Shown in pieces: positions 18,030-28,256 of a stretch of 64,000 nt of DNA. The position numbers were made by a program, and so were the translations under genes. The notes beneath the pieces are model-generated. The model was not told where the DNA came from. It was given only the letters and a program-made list of their open reading frames with translations, and did not search any database. The stretch is from Flavobacteriales bacterium (GTDB lineage Bacteria > Bacteroidota > Bacteroidia > CAIKAF01): the NCBI GenBank assembly GCA_025055635.1, contig JANWWQ010000002.1:41714-105713 (forward strand), written 5' to 3'. Numbering within the stretch: position 1 is the stretch's first letter; each line of letters opens with the position of its first letter.

Positions 18030-18635
18030 TTACTTGGAATAGAGTTCAACGATTAATTGTTCGTTAATGTTTTCCGGTATTTGTTCTCTTTCTGGGAGAG
18101 CAATAAAGGTGCCTGTGAGGGTGTTGGGATTGAAATCAATCCAGTCCAGCTTGTTTTTGGTGCTGTGCACATGGTTGCGGATCACCTGGAGGCTTTTGCT
18201 TTTCTCCCGGACAGCGATGGTGCTACCCGGCTTCACGATGTAGGAAGGTATTTTCACCACTTCTCCATTAACGGTAATGTGGCCATGGTTAACTAACTGA
18301 CGGGCAGCCGCCCTTGTGGGAGCGATGCCCATGCGGTATACGAGATTATCCAAGCGGCTCTCACAGAGGCGCAGCAGATTCAGACCTGTGATGCCCTTCA
18401 TGGAGGAGGCTATCTCAAAGAATCGGCGAAACTGGCGTTCCAGCATTCCATAGATATATTTGGCTTTCTGTTTTTCCTGCAACTGAATGGCGTATTCGCT
18501 TTGTTTGCGGCGCCTTTTAAGTGGGCCGTGCATACCAGGGGGGTAATTTTTGCGCGCCAAAGCTTTGTCTTCCCCAAAAATGGGTTCTCTGAAACGCCTC
18601 GCTATTCGGCTTCGCGGTCCTGTATATCGTGCCAT
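18030..18635 (-). CDS. rpsD: 30S ribosomal protein uS4
   Basis: This primary 16S rRNA-binding protein (201 residues) nucleates assembly of the 30S body. The N-terminus [21 protein letters not shown] and the S4 RNA-binding domain ([31 protein letters not shown]) are clear. No zinc-binding cysteine cluster is present, so it is the cysteine-free form. It sits between rpsK and rpoA. Confidence 0.97.
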   Translation of the reverse strand: MARYTGPRSRIARRFREPIFGEDKALARKNYPPGMHGPLKRRRKQSEYAIQLQEKQKAKYIYGMLERQFRRFFEIASSMKGITGLNLLRLCESRLDNLVYRMGIAPTRAAARQLVNHGHITVNGEVVKIPSYIVKPGSTIAVREKSKSLQVIRNHVHSTKNKLDWIDFNPNTLTGTFIALPEREQIPENINEQLIVELYSK

Positions 18636-18648
18636 GGGATAATGCGGT

Positions 18649-19092
18649 TTAAATTCTTCTACGTTTGGGAGGGCGGCACCCGTTATGAGGAATAGGCGTC
18701 ACATCTATTATCTCCACTATTTCAATGCCAGGGGATTCTTTTTTCGTTTCGCTCTGACTGTCTTGCGTGGACTCATTTTGTACTGTATCAAAGGCTGCAA
18801 TGGTCCGGATGGCAGATTCCCGCCCTGCTCCAGGTCCTTTCACAAACACCCTGACGCGGCGGACGCCCAGATCATAGGCTGTTTTGGCTACGTCCAAAGC
18901 GGCCACCTGAGCGGCGTAGGGCGTGTTCTTTTTGGAGCCTTTGAAGCCCATTTTTCCAGCTGAGGACCAGGCAATCACTTCGCCGTTGTTGTTGGTAAAT
19001 GTAATGATTATGTTGTTGAAAGTGGCATTAATGTGGCACTGACCCATTAGGTCCACCTTCACCTTCTTTTTGGAGGTTTTGGATTTAGCCAT
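18649..19092 (-). CDS. rpsK: 30S ribosomal protein uS11 with an internal insert
   Basis: S11 forms part of the 30S platform near the mRNA exit. The core ([35 protein letters not shown] and the C-terminal [13 protein letters not shown]) is fully conserved. Residues about 101-121 ([21 protein letters not shown]) interrupt the usual junction between the [11 protein letters not shown] helix and the [12 protein letters not shown] strand, making the protein 147 residues against about 127-130 normally. The insert is hydrophilic, looks unstructured, and is in frame. It is coded like its surroundings, so an assembly error is unlikely. Confidence 0.96.
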   Translation of the reverse strand: MAKSKTSKKKVKVDLMGQCHINATFNNIIITFTNNNGEVIAWSSAGKMGFKGSKKNTPYAAQVAALDVAKTAYDLGVRRVRVFVKGPGAGRESAIRTIAAFDTVQNESTQDSQSETKKESPGIEIVEIIDVTPIPHNGCRPPKRRRI

Positions 19093-19103
19093 ACATTCAG
19101 AAA

Positions 19104-19484
19104 CTATTTCTTAGTTGCTTTCTTTTTGTTGGGCACGGTTTTCCGTTTACCTTTACGCGTACGGCAGTTACACTGGGTCTGCTGGCCCCTGACCGGAAGA
19201 CCTAGACGATGGCGAATGCCTCGGTAGCAGCCAATATCCTGAAGGCGTTTGATTGCGAGCTGTACTTCACTCCTCAGAGCCCCTTCCGTTTTGTATTCAT
19301 TGTTGATGATATTGCGGATGGCTGTAAGTTGATCATCGTTCCAGTCCTTAACCTTCACGTCGTAAGGAACGCCAGCTTTATCCAGAATCTTACGGGCTGA
19401 ACTGCGGCCAATACCGTAAATGTAGGTGAGACCGATTTCTCCTCTTTTGTTAGGTGGCAAATCAACTCCTGCTATGCGTGCCAT
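19104..19484 (-). CDS. rpsM: 30S ribosomal protein uS13
   Basis: S13 (126 residues) bridges the 30S head to the 50S subunit and contacts the P-site t[29 protein letters not shown] and the C-terminal [25 protein letters not shown] are family hallmarks. NCRTRKG here replaces the more common NARTRKG. It lies between rpmJ and rpsK. Confidence 0.97.
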   Translation of the reverse strand: MARIAGVDLPPNKRGEIGLTYIYGIGRSSARKILDKAGVPYDVKVKDWNDDQLTAIRNIINNEYKTEGALRSEVQLAIKRLQDIGCYRGIRHRLGLPVRGQQTQCNCRTRKGKRKTVPNKKKATKK

Positions 19485-19489
19485 AAATG

Positions 19490-19606
19490 TTATCCTTGTC
19501 TTTGTTTAAAGCGGGGATTTTTTTTGTTAATGACATATACTACCCCTTTCCGGCGCACGATTTTGCACTCGGGGCTTCGTTTTTTCACGGAGGCTTTTAC
19601 TTTCAT
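19490..19606 (-). CDS. rpmJ: 50S ribosomal protein bL36
   Basis: This gene is too short for the ORF track. The reverse strand from the ATG at 19606 encodes 38 residues, [21 protein letters not shown].. ending NPRFKQRQG. It matches the cysteine-poor (zinc-independent) form of L36 found in Bacteroidota, with only one Cys left of the zinc ribbon. It lies in the expected place between infA and rpsM, 5 nt upstream of rpsM. Confidence 0.95.
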   Translation of the reverse strand: MKVKASVKKRSPECKIVRRKGVVYVINKKNPRFKQRQG

Positions 19607-19627
19607 TATTTAATTACTTGAGTGGTA

Positions 19628-19843
19628 TTATAATCTGCGAATGATACGGCCTTTGGTAAGATCGTAGGGGGACATTTCCAACTTCACCATGTCTCCTGGT
19701 AGAATTTTGATATAATTCATTCGCATTTTACCACTGATATGGGCCGTGACCAGATGGCCGTTTTTCAGACGAACTCGGAACATGGCATTGGAAAGTGCCT
19801 CCACGATTTCTCCATCTTGTTCAATAGACGCTTGTTTAACCAT
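19628..19843 (-). CDS. infA: Translation initiation factor IF-1
   Basis: This 71-residue S1/OB-fold protein binds the 30S A site during initiation. [30 protein letters not shown] and [33 protein letters not shown] are the conserved family sequence. Its start overlaps the map stop by 8 nt (ATGGTTAA), implying coupling. Confidence 0.97.
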   Translation of the reverse strand: MVKQASIEQDGEIVEALSNAMFRVRLKNGHLVTAHISGKMRMNYIKILPGDMVKLEMSPYDLTKGRIIRRL

Positions 19844-20645
19844 AGACGGGCAACAAATAGGGGTTTTGACAAATGGCTTTTTCTACCGGGGAAAAGGAGG
19901 AGAGGGGGGTTAGACCTTTTTCTGTGATGGCCACAGTGTGTTCGTAGTGGGCCGAAGGCAACCCATCAGCTGTAACAACTGTCCAATTGTCGGACAGCGT
20001 TTTCACAAATCGTTTTCCTTGGTTTACCATGGGTTCAATGGCAATAACCAATCCTTCTCTTAGCACCGGACCTTTCCCGGGTTGGCCAAAGTTGGGAACC
20101 TCCGGGGGTTCATGAAGCTGACGACCCAAACCATGGCCAACCAGTTCGCGTACCACGGAATATCCTCTGCTTTCTACGTATTTCTGAATAAAATGACCCA
20201 CGTCACCTATAGTTTTTCCAGGGCCCGCAAAATTAATACATTTTTCTAAACTTTCCAAAGTGGTGCGACATAATTCCATTTTTTTATTTTCGGCCCCCTG
20301 CACAATAAATGTGTAGGCCGCATCGCCATACCAGCCTTCCCACACCACGCCACAATCCACAGAAACAATATCGCCTTCGCGGATTTCATACTTTCCTGGA
20401 ATACCGTGAACTACGGCTTCGTTTACGGATATGCATAACGTAGCCGGAAAACCATTGTATCCTTTAAAGGCCGGTTTGGCTCCGTATGATAAGATAGTTT
20501 CTTCAGCCAACTGGTCTAGCTGAGCCGTGGGGATTCCAGGCCGGATGGCCTCCGCTACACGGGCCAGTACCTCACTGACCAGGAGAGCGCTGCGGCGTAT
20601 AGCTTCAATTTCCTGGTGTGTTTTGAGGTAGGCAGATAACAGCAT
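19836..20645 (-). CDS. map: Type I methionine aminopeptidase
   Basis: This enzyme removes the initiator methionine from nascent proteins. The pita-bread fold metal ligands are recognisable in [20 protein letters not shown] (two Asp), the [17 protein letters not shown] block (His) and IAIEPMV (Glu). Length (269 residues) is normal. It follows secY by 7 nt and overlaps infA by 8 nt, the standard spc/alpha junction order. Confidence 0.96.
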   Translation of the reverse strand: MLLSAYLKTHQEIEAIRRSALLVSEVLARVAEAIRPGIPTAQLDQLAEETILSYGAKPAFKGYNGFPATLCISVNEAVVHGIPGKYEIREGDIVSVDCGVVWEGWYGDAAYTFIVQGAENKKMELCRTTLESLEKCINFAGPGKTIGDVGHFIQKYVESRGYSVVRELVGHGLGRQLHEPPEVPNFGQPGKGPVLREGLVIAIEPMVNQGKRFVKTLSDNWTVVTADGLPSAHYEHTVAITEKGLTPLSSFSPVEKAICQNPYLLPVYG

Positions 20646-20652
20646 TAATGTT

Positions 20653-21999
20653 TTAGTAGCCGGTTGCTCGGGCAGTCATGCCCACCCCAGAGGTGCGGCC
20701 TTTAATGCGACCTGTTTTCATAAGGCCGTCGTATTGGCGCATCAACAAATGACTTTCAATTTGCTGAAGGGTATCAAGCACCACACCCACCATGATGAGC
20801 AAAGAGGTGCCACCATAGAAATATGCGAAGGCATCATTGATATTTGAAAGCTTGGCTATGGCTGGAAGGATAGCCACAAAAGCCAGGAACAGCGAGCCTG
20901 GGAGGGTAATGCGCGACATTACGTTGTCAATATATTCTGCCGTCATTTTACCAGGCTTGATACCGGGAATGAATCCGCCATTGCGCTTGAGTTCTTCAGC
21001 TATCTGGGTGGGATTGACGGCGATGGCTGTATAAAAATAAGTGAATAGGACGATCATGATGGCAAAGGTGAGATTGTACCAGAATGAGGTGTAGTCAGAA
21101 AAATTTCGAGTAAACCAGTTAGTACTGCCGTCGGTAGCAAAGCCCAACAGGTAGATGGGGATAAACATAATAGCCTGGGCGAAAATGATTGGCATCACGC
21201 CGGAGGCGTTGACCTTTAGGGGCAGATATTGGCGCACACCCCCAAACTGCTTGTTTCCCACCACACGTTTAGCAAATTGAATGGGGATGCGGCGTGTTCC
21301 TTGTACCAGGAGAATGCAAATGAGGATAACGGCCAGCAACAGGAGCATTTCCACTAAAAAGAGAATGAGGCCCCCGCCGTCCGGTTCCATTTTGGAGCCG
21401 AATTCCACAATTAGGGCGGATGGAAAGTTGGCAATAATGCCTATCATAATAATTAGTGAGATACCATTTCCTATTCCGCGATCTGTGATACGTTCGCCAA
21501 GCCACATGACAAAGATGGTGCCAGCTACCAGAATGATTACAGAAGTGATCCACCATAGAGGAGTATCGGGGCGGGCCGACAGAGGCACTTGGGAAGCTAG
21601 GTATCCTGGGGCTTGGAAGGCGGTGATGGCCACCGTGAGTAGACGCGTGATCTGATTCAATTTGTTGCGGCCACTCTCGCCTTCTTTCTGAAGTTTTTGA
21701 AAATATGGAAGGGCGATACCCAGCAGCTGCACAATGATGGAAGCCGAAATGTAGGGCATGATCCCAAGGGCCATCACAGAAGCACGGGAAAAGGCGCCTC
21801 CCGTGAAGTTAACCAGGATATCTAGCACAGTACCTGAAGTAGCACTGCTCTGGGCAGCTAGCTCGGCCGAGTCAACACCTGGCAAAACCACGTAAGACCC
21901 AAGACGGTACACAGCCAGGAGGCCCAAAGTGGTGAGGATGCGGTCCCTCAGCTCAGGGATGTGGAAGATGTTGCGAAGCGTTTGAATTAAGTCTTTCAT
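20653..21999 (-). CDS. secY: Protein translocase subunit SecY
   Basis: SecY forms the channel of the Sec translocon. The 448-residue protein has about ten hydrophobic segments. The conserved opening FHIPELRDRILTTLGLLAVYRLGSYVVLPGVD and GIMPYISASIIVQLL are present, as is the C-terminal LLMRQYDGLMKTGRIKGR region. It follows rplO by 3 nt. Confidence 0.97.
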   Translation of the reverse strand: MKDLIQTLRNIFHIPELRDRILTTLGLLAVYRLGSYVVLPGVDSAELAAQSSATSGTVLDILVNFTGGAFSRASVMALGIMPYISASIIVQLLGIALPYFQKLQKEGESGRNKLNQITRLLTVAITAFQAPGYLASQVPLSARPDTPLWWITSVIILVAGTIFVMWLGERITDRGIGNGISLIIMIGIIANFPSALIVEFGSKMEPDGGGLILFLVEMLLLLAVILICILLVQGTRRIPIQFAKRVVGNKQFGGVRQYLPLKVNASGVMPIIFAQAIMFIPIYLLGFATDGSTNWFTRNFSDYTSFWYNLTFAIMIVLFTYFYTAIAVNPTQIAEELKRNGGFIPGIKPGKMTAEYIDNVMSRITLPGSLFLAFVAILPAIAKLSNINDAFAYFYGGTSLLIMVGVVLDTLQQIESHLLMRQYDGLMKTGRIKGRTSGVGMTARATGY

Positions 22000-22002
22000 G
22001 AA

Positions 22003-22458
22003 TTAGGCAATTGTTAAGGCTTTGCCTCCTGCGTTTTCAATGGCCGCCCGGGCTTTTTGGGTGAAAGCGTGGGCCGACACTTCAAGAGCTTTATCCACAG
22101 CGCCCCGGCCTAGAATTTTTACCTTATCCTTCTTTGAAACCAAGCCGTGTTCACGTAAGGTGTCAATGGTGATCACCTGAAGATCAAATTCCTTACTCAG
22201 GGTGTTCAGAGTATCTAGGTTAATACCTTTATATGATACTCGGTTAATATTTTTAAACCCAAATTTGGGAATTCTTTTTTGCAAAGGCATCTGGCCACCT
22301 TCGAACCCTCTTTTGCGGGAATACCCGGAACGTGACTTGTGGCCTTTGTGGCCGCGGGTGCAGGTACCCCCTCGCCCTGAGCCCTGGCCTCGGCCCAGGC
22401 GCTTGTTTTTTCTGACGGATCCTTCAGCAGGCTTAAGGTGAGAAAGCGAAATAGTCAT
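22003..22458 (-). CDS. rplO: 50S ribosomal protein uL15
   Basis: This 151-residue late-assembly protein of the large subunit opens with LSHLKPAEGSVRKNKRLGRGQGSGRGGTCTRGHKGHKSRSG, the glycine- and arginine-rich extension typical of L15. A C-terminal domain ending in AHAFTQKARAAIENAGG follows. Confidence 0.96.
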   Translation of the reverse strand: MTISLSHLKPAEGSVRKNKRLGRGQGSGRGGTCTRGHKGHKSRSGYSRKRGFEGGQMPLQKRIPKFGFKNINRVSYKGINLDTLNTLSKEFDLQVITIDTLREHGLVSKKDKVKILGRGAVDKALEVSAHAFTQKARAAIENAGGKALTIA

Positions 22459-22469
22459 TTTTCTTTCGT

Positions 22470-22652
22470 TTAACCAATTGTTTCTACAGAGATAAGATGG
22501 GCAACTTTTTTAATATTTCCTTCCAGTGCAGGGTTCAGCTCTAATTCCCTGCGATCGTTAATTTTATTAAGACCCAAGGCCCGCAGAGCCTCTTTCTGAT
22601 CTTTGGGGCGGCCTATTTTACTGCGCACAAGGGTAATTCTAACCTTTGCCAT
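22470..22652 (-). CDS. rpmD: 50S ribosomal protein uL30
   Basis: This 60-residue small L30 has the short ferredoxin-like fold. MAKVRITLVRSKIGRPKDQKEALRALGLNKI is diagnostic. It sits between rpsE and rplO in the usual spc order. Confidence 0.96.
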   Translation of the reverse strand: MAKVRITLVRSKIGRPKDQKEALRALGLNKINDRRELELNPALEGNIKKVAHLISVETIG

Positions 22653-22657
22653 CGTGC

Positions 22658-23176
22658 TTATCCTTTGAAGACTTTTTCCAAGGGGATGTTTCTGTCCTGG
22701 GCTACCATGTAGGCGTCTCGGAGCTGTTCTAGAGCGCGGATGGTGGCTTTCACCACGTTATGGGGGTTAGAAGATCCTTTGGATTTCGCAAGAACGTTCT
22801 TGATGCCCACGCTTTCCAGCACAGCCCGCATGGCACCGCCGGCAATGACGCCGGTTCCACTGGCAGCCGGTTTTATCAATACCCGAGCGCCGCCGTATTT
22901 GGCTTCTTGCGCATGGGGTATGGTTCCGTTGATGATGGGGACTTTAATCAAATTCTTTTTGGCATCTTGAGTGCCTTTTGTGATAGCATCAGTGACTTCG
23001 TTGGCTTTGCCTAGTCCGAAGCCCACTGTGCCATTCTCATCGCCCACCACCACGATGGCTGCGAAACTAAAGTGACGTCCTCCTTTGGTTACCTTAGTGA
23101 CACGTTTCACGGCCACAAGGCGGTCCTTCAGCTCTAGTTCGGTGGCTTTTACTCTGCGTACGGTTTTAAATACCAT
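22658..23176 (-). CDS. rpsE: 30S ribosomal protein uS5
   Basis: S5 (172 residues) helps maintain decoding accuracy. The double-stranded RNA-binding-like N-terminal domain ([32 protein letters not shown]) and the C-terminal domain ([29 protein letters not shown]) are intact. Confidence 0.97.
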   Translation of the reverse strand: MVFKTVRRVKATELELKDRLVAVKRVTKVTKGGRHFSFAAIVVVGDENGTVGFGLGKANEVTDAITKGTQDAKKNLIKVPIINGTIPHAQEAKYGGARVLIKPAASGTGVIAGGAMRAVLESVGIKNVLAKSKGSSNPHNVVKATIRALEQLRDAYMVAQDRNIPLEKVFKG

Positions 23177-23189
23177 ATTTTATGAAGTT

Positions 23190-23543
23190 TTAAAATTCAA
23201 GACCTTCCTGACGCGCGGCTTCAGCCAGTGCCTTTACGCGCCCATGGTAAAGATAACCGTTCCTGTCAAAGCGTACCTTTTTAATTCCAGCTTCTAGGGC
23301 TCTGCGAGCCAGGATTTTTCCTACCAGCGCAGCTTTTTCTGTTTTGGTTGCGTTGATTGCTGCAAGCTCCTTTTCACGGGATGAGGCGGCTACAAGGGTG
23401 TGGCCTTTCTCGTCATCAATAATCTGAGCATAAATTTCTGCATTGCTTCGGAATACAGAAATTCTAGGGGCATCAGGCGTTCCGGTAATTTTTTTTCGGA
23501 TACGCATCTTAATGCGTTCTCGTCTCGTATACTTTCTGGCCAT
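23190..23543 (-). CDS. rplR: 50S ribosomal protein uL18
   Basis: L18 (117 residues) binds 5S r[37 protein letters not shown] and the C-terminal [30 protein letters not shown] match the family. Confidence 0.97.
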   Translation of the reverse strand: MARKYTRRERIKMRIRKKITGTPDAPRISVFRSNAEIYAQIIDDEKGHTLVAASSREKELAAINATKTEKAALVGKILARRALEAGIKKVRFDRNGYLYHGRVKALAEAARQEGLEF

Positions 23544-23581
23544 ACTGCTTATTTTTAACCCATTGTGAATTTAACTATAAT

Positions 23582-24142
23582 TTACTTTCCTTTACCGGCC
23601 TGCTTTCCGGCCTTGCGGCGTATGACCTCATCCACAAATTTTATTCCCTTTCCTTTGTAAGGTTCAGGCTTTCGGAATGAGCGAATTTTGGCTGCCACAA
23701 GGCCTAAGAGTTCTTTATCGATGGAAGTGAGGGTTATCAGAGGGGGTTTACCTTTTTCGGTCTTGGTTTCCACTTTTACTTCAGGTGGTATTTCAAATTG
23801 CACGGTATGACTGTATCCCAGCGTGAGTTCTAGAATTTGCCCTTTGGCCTCTGCTCTGTAGCCCACACCTATGAGTTCCTGTTCTTTCTTGAATCCCTCT
23901 GAAACCCCTTTAACCATATTATTGAGCAGAGCCCTGGTGAGCCCGTGCAGGGCTTTGTGATTTTTACTATTACTAGGCCGTTCCACTATAATTTTTCCAT
24001 CGACCTCTTTAATTTTTAGGGAAGGGTTAAAAGAGCGTGTAATCTGACCCTTGGGCCCTTTTACAGTGACCACGTTATTGTCTGCTACCTTAACAGACAC
24101 CCCTGCAGGCAGGGGAATTGGCATTTTTCCTATCCGTGACAT
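23582..24142 (-). CDS. rplF: 50S ribosomal protein uL6
   Basis: L6 (186 residues) has two repeated domains near the sarcin-ricin loop and EF-G site. MSRIGKMPIPLPAGVSVKV and the C-terminal signature PEPYKGKGIKFVDEVIRRKAGK are clear. Confidence 0.97.
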   Translation of the reverse strand: MSRIGKMPIPLPAGVSVKVADNNVVTVKGPKGQITRSFNPSLKIKEVDGKIIVERPSNSKNHKALHGLTRALLNNMVKGVSEGFKKEQELIGVGYRAEAKGQILELTLGYSHTVQFEIPPEVKVETKTEKGKPPLITLTSIDKELLGLVAAKIRSFRKPEPYKGKGIKFVDEVIRRKAGKQAGKGK

Positions 24143-24153
24143 AACCTATATTA

Positions 24154-24546
24154 TTAATAAACGTAACACAACACTTCCCCGCCCACGCGCAGTTCACGGG
24201 CCATTTTGTCGGTCATAATTCCTTTGGAAGTACTTATCACGGCGATACCCAGCCCGTTTAGGACGCGGGGCAACTCATCCACACCCACGTACACCCTGCG
24301 GCCGGGAGTGCTTACTCTTTTAATCCCCCGGATGACCGGTACCTTGGTGATGGGGTGGTATTTTAATGCGATTTTGATAATTTCTCCCTTTTCGGTTTTC
24401 AAAAATTTATAGTTGGCGATATAGCCTTGGTCAAAAAGAATCTTTGTGATATTCTTTTTGAGCTTGGAGGCCCTATCTTCTACAATAAGATGGCCTGCCT
24501 TTGAAGCATTTCGGATTTTCGTCAGGAAATCGGCAATGGTATCCAT
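24154..24546 (-). CDS. rpsH: 30S ribosomal protein uS8
   Basis: S8 (130 residues) is a primary 16S rRNA binder and often the translational repressor of the spc operon in other bacteria. DTIADFLTKIRNASKAGH and the C-terminal STSKGIMTDKMARELRVGGEVLCYVY are diagnostic. Confidence 0.97.
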   Translation of the reverse strand: MDTIADFLTKIRNASKAGHLIVEDRASKLKKNITKILFDQGYIANYKFLKTEKGEIIKIALKYHPITKVPVIRGIKRVSTPGRRVYVGVDELPRVLNGLGIAVISTSKGIMTDKMARELRVGGEVLCYVY

Positions 24547-24562
24547 AAAGGAAGAGTTCTAA

Positions 24563-24832
24563 TTACCAACTTGCTTTTTTAACGCCAGGTATTAGGCCGA
24601 AGTTGGCCATTTCCCTGAATTGGTTTCTGCACAGTCCAAAAAGACGCATATAACCGCGGGGCCTTCCTGTTAACTTGCACCGGTTACGTAAACGCACGGG
24701 GGAGGAGTTCCGCGGCAGCCTGGAAAGCGCCTGATAATTGCCCTCGGCCTTGAGTCGGGCTCTTTTCTCAGCGTATTTACGCACCAGCATTTCTCTTTTT
24801 CTTTCCCGAGCTTTAATGGATTCTTTGGCCAT
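24563..24832 (-). CDS. rpsN: 30S ribosomal protein uS14
   Basis: This 89-residue form lacks the CxxC zinc ribbon and so is the longer, zinc-independent type. [36 protein letters not shown] is the conserved core. It lies between rplE and rpsH. Confidence 0.96.
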   Translation of the reverse strand: MAKESIKARERKREMLVRKYAEKRARLKAEGNYQALSRLPRNSSPVRLRNRCKLTGRPRGYMRLFGLCRNQFREMANFGLIPGVKKASW

Positions 24833-24844
24833 ATTTATTTCGAT

Positions 24845-25429
24845 TTAGCTGATTGTTTGCTTTTTGGCTTTAAAGGGACCGCTAAATGGCATCCCCAATT
24901 CTTTAAGCAAAGCGTAGGCTTCTTCGTCTGTTTTAGCGGAAGTGACAAAGGTAATATCCAAACCGTTGATTTTTAGTACCTTATCAATATCTACTTCAGG
25001 GAAAATGATTTGCTCAGGTACACCTAAATTGTAGTTACCGAATCCATCAAATCCTTTGGGGTTGACACCGCGAAAATCCCTGATGCGCGGTAAGGCAATG
25101 GTGAGGAGTCTATCTAAAAATTCGTACATGATGGTGCCCCGCAAAGTCACGCGCACCCCCACATTCATACCGCGGCGGAGCTTAAAATTGGAAATATCTT
25201 TTTTAGCTTTAGTGGCTACGGCTTTTTGACCTGCTATGAGAGAAAGCTCCTGCACGGCGGCATCAATGAGTCTTTTATCGGCCACAGCGCCTTTTACTCC
25301 TTGATTAAGAACGATTTTGGTGAGTTTTGGCACCTGCATGATGTTTTTATATCCAAATTGTTTCATCAAGGCAGGCACCACCTCTTTTTGATATTTTTCC
25401 TTTAGTCTCGGAATGTACTTTCCTTCCAT
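24845..25429 (-). CDS. rplE: 50S ribosomal protein uL5
   Basis: L5 (194 residues) binds 5S rRNA and contacts the P-site t[42 protein letters not shown] and the [29 protein letters not shown] block identify it. Confidence 0.97.
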   Translation of the reverse strand: MEGKYIPRLKEKYQKEVVPALMKQFGYKNIMQVPKLTKIVLNQGVKGAVADKRLIDAAVQELSLIAGQKAVATKAKKDISNFKLRRGMNVGVRVTLRGTIMYEFLDRLLTIALPRIRDFRGVNPKGFDGFGNYNLGVPEQIIFPEVDIDKVLKINGLDITFVTSAKTDEEAYALLKELGMPFSGPFKAKKQTIS

Positions 25430-25437
25430 TACAGCAT

Positions 25438-25779
25438 TTATTTAATAATAAGGATTTGATTATTTTCTTTTTTCTCTTTTTTTGAATACCGCACCAAGCG
25501 GCCTGTTTTTTCATCAAGGATACGGCCTACGCGGGTGGGACGGCCTTTGGAGTCAATCACCATGAGCTTGCACAAGGGCAGGGGTGCCTCTTTTTTGATG
25601 ATGCCACCGTCAGGGTTTTTGGTATTGGGTTTAGTATGTCGGGATACTAGGTTCACGCCTTCCACGATGGCTTTTTGCTCAGAGCGCAACACTTTGAGCA
25701 CGGTACCTGTGGCACCTTTATGGTCGCCCGAAATCACCACCACTTTATCTCCTTTTTTAATTTTCAGTTTCATCGTCAT
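25438..25779 (-). CDS. rplX: 50S ribosomal protein uL24
   Basis: L24 (113 residues) carries the KOW motif ([24 protein letters not shown]) and initiates 50S assembly. The first ATG shares one base with the rplN stop. M3 is an equally plausible start. Confidence 0.96.
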   Translation of the reverse strand: MTMKLKIKKGDKVVVISGDHKGATGTVLKVLRSEQKAIVEGVNLVSRHTKPNTKNPDGGIIKKEAPLPLCKLMVIDSKGRPTRVGRILDEKTGRLVRYSKKEKKENNQILIIK

Positions 25780-26147
25780 CAGAGCACTTCAGGAGCCAAA
25801 GCAATAATTTTAGCGTAGTTCTTTTTTCGCAATTCCCTGGCCACAGGACCAAAGATGCGTGTGCCGCGCATTTCCCCCTGATTATTGAGTAGTACGGCGG
25901 CATTATCACTGAAGCGGATATAAGAGCCGTCTTCACGCCTCACTTCCTTACGGGTGCGCACGATGACAGCCCGAGACACTTGCCCCTTTTTAACGGTGCC
26001 ATTGGGAAGGGCCGACTTGATGGTCACAACCACGGTATCACCCACAGAGGCGTAACGGCGTCCAGATCCGCCCAGAACGCGGATCACCAGCACCTCTTTG
26101 GCACCAGTATTGTCCGCTACATTCAATCTAGTTTCTGCCTGTATCAT
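25779..26147 (-). CDS. rplN: 50S ribosomal protein uL14
   Basis: L14 (122 residues) lies at the subunit interface. [33 protein letters not shown] and [13 protein letters not shown] are the family signatures. Its stop overlaps the rplX start by one base. Confidence 0.97.
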   Translation of the reverse strand: MIQAETRLNVADNTGAKEVLVIRVLGGSGRRYASVGDTVVVTIKSALPNGTVKKGQVSRAVIVRTRKEVRREDGSYIRFSDNAAVLLNNQGEMRGTRIFGPVARELRKKNYAKIIALAPEVL

Positions 26148-26149
26148 GA

Positions 26150-26404
26150 TTACTTAGCTTTTTCAATAATTTCCACAAGACGCCATCTCTTCAGTTTACT
26201 CAAGGGCCGGGTTTCCATGATTCGCACTGTGTCACCAGGTGAGCATTGATTATGTTCGTCATGGGCATAAAATTTCTTGGTGCGTTGTACAAATTTTCCA
26301 TACTTAGGATGTTTTACGCGGCGCACCACATTTACCACGATGGTTTTGTCCATCTTGGTGCTGCTCACCACGCCGATTCGTTCTTTTCTGGAATTTCTTT
26401 CCAT
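26150..26404 (-). CDS. rpsQ: 30S ribosomal protein uS17
   Basis: This 84-residue OB-fold primary 16S binder has [40 protein letters not shown] as its conserved core. It ends 2 nt before rplN. Confidence 0.97.
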   Translation of the reverse strand: MERNSRKERIGVVSSTKMDKTIVVNVVRRVKHPKYGKFVQRTKKFYAHDEHNQCSPGDTVRIMETRPLSKLKRWRLVEIIEKAK

Positions 26405-26410
26405 AATTTG

Positions 26411-26620
26411 TTATTTACTTTTTTTCTGATCATTGAGCTCCCGGCGGCGTATTTCAGTAAGTATTGCGGCAATAAGCCGGCGAGTGTGCTTTATTTTGTG
26501 GGGATTGTCCAAGGATCCAGCTTTGTGGTTGAATCGCAGGGTTATTAATTCCGATTTGAGGTCGGCTGCTTTATCCCGAAGATCTTGTAAAGACATTTCT
26601 TTAATGTCCGCTTTTTTCAT
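26411..26620 (-). CDS. rpmC: 50S ribosomal protein uL29
   Basis: This 69-residue two-helix protein sits near the polypeptide exit. DIKEMSLQDLRDKAADLKSELITLRF and KHTRRLIAAILTEIRRRE are diagnostic. Confidence 0.96.
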   Translation of the reverse strand: MKKADIKEMSLQDLRDKAADLKSELITLRFNHKAGSLDNPHKIKHTRRLIAAILTEIRRRELNDQKKSK

Positions 26621-26626
26621 GGTAGC

Positions 26627-27049
26627 TTAGCTTTCGGAGTAATCCACACGGGTAACGAATTTAGTTTTTACAGGAAGTTTTTGAGCTGCCAACCGCAGGG
26701 CCTCTCGGGCGGTTTCCATGGGAACGCCGTCCACTTCAAACATGATCCTTCCTGGCAGAACCACAGCAGTCCAGAATTCCGGATTTCCCTTGCCTTTTCC
26801 CATTCTTACCTCGGCTGGTTTGCGTGTGACAGGCTTATCAGGGAAAATGCGGATCCAAACTTGGCCTTCCCTTTTCATGTACCGGTTAATGGCTATGCGC
26901 GCAGCTTCTATCTGTCGGGCGGTAACCCAGGAAGCTTCTAACGATTTAAGCCCAAAGGATCCAAAAACGACCAGGTGCCCCCGGGTGCTGAGGCCTTTCA
27001 TACGACCTTTTTGGACTTTCCTGTATTTAGTGCGTTTAGGTTGGAGCAT
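26627..27049 (-). CDS. rplP: 50S ribosomal protein uL16
   Basis: L16 (140 residues) helps form the A-site tRNA binding region. [25 protein letters not shown] and [22 protein letters not shown] are family hallmarks. Confidence 0.97.
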   Translation of the reverse strand: MLQPKRTKYRKVQKGRMKGLSTRGHLVVFGSFGLKSLEASWVTARQIEAARIAINRYMKREGQVWIRIFPDKPVTRKPAEVRMGKGKGNPEFWTAVVLPGRIMFEVDGVPMETAREALRLAAQKLPVKTKFVTRVDYSES

Positions 27050-27060
27050 GGTGGATGGTT

Positions 27061-27789
27061 TTATTTTTTAGCTTTATCCTGTCTGCGGCCACGCTGTCCA
27101 GTTGCGGAGAGGGTTGATCTGACAGCTTTCTGCAGCCCAAGGTTGGGTGATAAATCCCTCTTGCCGTACACTTCTCCTAGGCAAATCCAGACTTTTATTC
27201 CTATTCTGCCGTAGGTAGTGTGGGCCTCGGCAACAGCATAATCTATATCAGCGCGGAACGTATGTAATGGGGTACGACCTTCCTTGTAAGTCTCTGACCG
27301 GGCAATTTCCGCCCCGGCAAGCCTCCCCGAAATTGTTATTTTAATCCCTTCGCAGGCCCCTGTTTGCATGGCGGCCTGAATAGCGGTTTTGATAGCCCTT
27401 TTGTAAGCCATCCGGCCTTCTATTTGGCGCGCAATAGAGTCCGCCACAAGGCGGGCATCAATTTCAGGTCGTTTAATTTCAAATATGTTGATTTGTATTT
27501 CTTTACCGGTGAGGTCTTTTAATTCGTCTTTTAATTTATCCACTTCCTGGCCCATACGCCCAATGATAATGCCAGGCTTGGATGTGTGAATGGTCACTGT
27601 CACCAGCTTCAGGGTGCGTTCAATAACCACTTTTGAGATACCAGCACGGGGGAGTTTCTTGAATATATACCTGCGGATTTGTGTGTCCTCCAAAATTTTG
27701 TCCCCGTAGTTCCAACCACCAAACCAGTTGGAGTCCCATCCTTTGATAAAGCCAAGACGGTTACCTATTGGATTGGTTTTTTGTCCCAT
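27061..27789 (-). CDS. rpsC: 30S ribosomal protein uS3
   Basis: S3 (242 residues) forms part of the mRNA entry pore. It has the N-terminal KH domain ([21 protein letters not shown]) and the C-terminal S3 domain ([32 protein letters not shown]). [13 protein letters not shown] is the typical start. Confidence 0.97.
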   Translation of the reverse strand: MGQKTNPIGNRLGFIKGWDSNWFGGWNYGDKILEDTQIRRYIFKKLPRAGISKVVIERTLKLVTVTIHTSKPGIIIGRMGQEVDKLKDELKDLTGKEIQINIFEIKRPEIDARLVADSIARQIEGRMAYKRAIKTAIQAAMQTGACEGIKITISGRLAGAEIARSETYKEGRTPLHTFRADIDYAVAEAHTTYGRIGIKVWICLGEVYGKRDLSPNLGLQKAVRSTLSATGQRGRRQDKAKK

Positions 27790-27794
27790 GTGTT

Positions 27795-28253
27795 TTATGA
27801 TTTTTCGTTGGGTTGTTCAGCGGATATTTTTTCCGATTCTTTTTCCAAAATCATCTTTTTGTAGGCTTCACTGCCCAGGACCACAGTCACGTGGTTTGAT
27901 CTCTTACGGATCCGGTAGGCCCGACCTTGAGGGGCGGGACGGATGCGTTTGAGGATTCGGGCACTATCCACGAAGGCCTCGGCTACATAGAGGCCGCTAT
28001 CCTCGGCTCGCATGCCTGTTTTTTGCTCAAAGTTGGCGATGGCAGAGCGCAGGAGTTTGGAAAGGCGAGGAGCTGCCTCTTTGTTAGTAAACTGAAGGAT
28101 ATCCAGGGCTTCATTCACATCTTTTCCACGGATAAGGTCCACCACAAGTCGCATTTTACGAGGGGATGTAGGACAGTTTCGTAAGCGGGCCACGAAACGA
28201 TGCCGTTTGGCTTCTTTACGGGCTTGGGCAGAAAGTCTTTTGCGCGCTCCCAT
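27795..28253 (-). CDS. rplV: 50S ribosomal protein uL22
   Basis: L22 lines the peptide exit tunnel. The conserved core begins at [21 protein letters not shown] and includes the [16 protein letters not shown] tunnel hairpin. At 152 residues it is longer than the usual 110-137 because of a basic N-terminal extension and a Glu/Lys-rich C-terminal tail. Such extensions occur in Bacteroidota. Confidence 0.96.
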   Translation of the reverse strand: MGARKRLSAQARKEAKRHRFVARLRNCPTSPRKMRLVVDLIRGKDVNEALDILQFTNKEAAPRLSKLLRSAIANFEQKTGMRAEDSGLYVAEAFVDSARILKRIRPAPQGRAYRIRKRSNHVTVVLGSEAYKKMILEKESEKISAEQPNEKS

Positions 28254-28256
28254 GGG

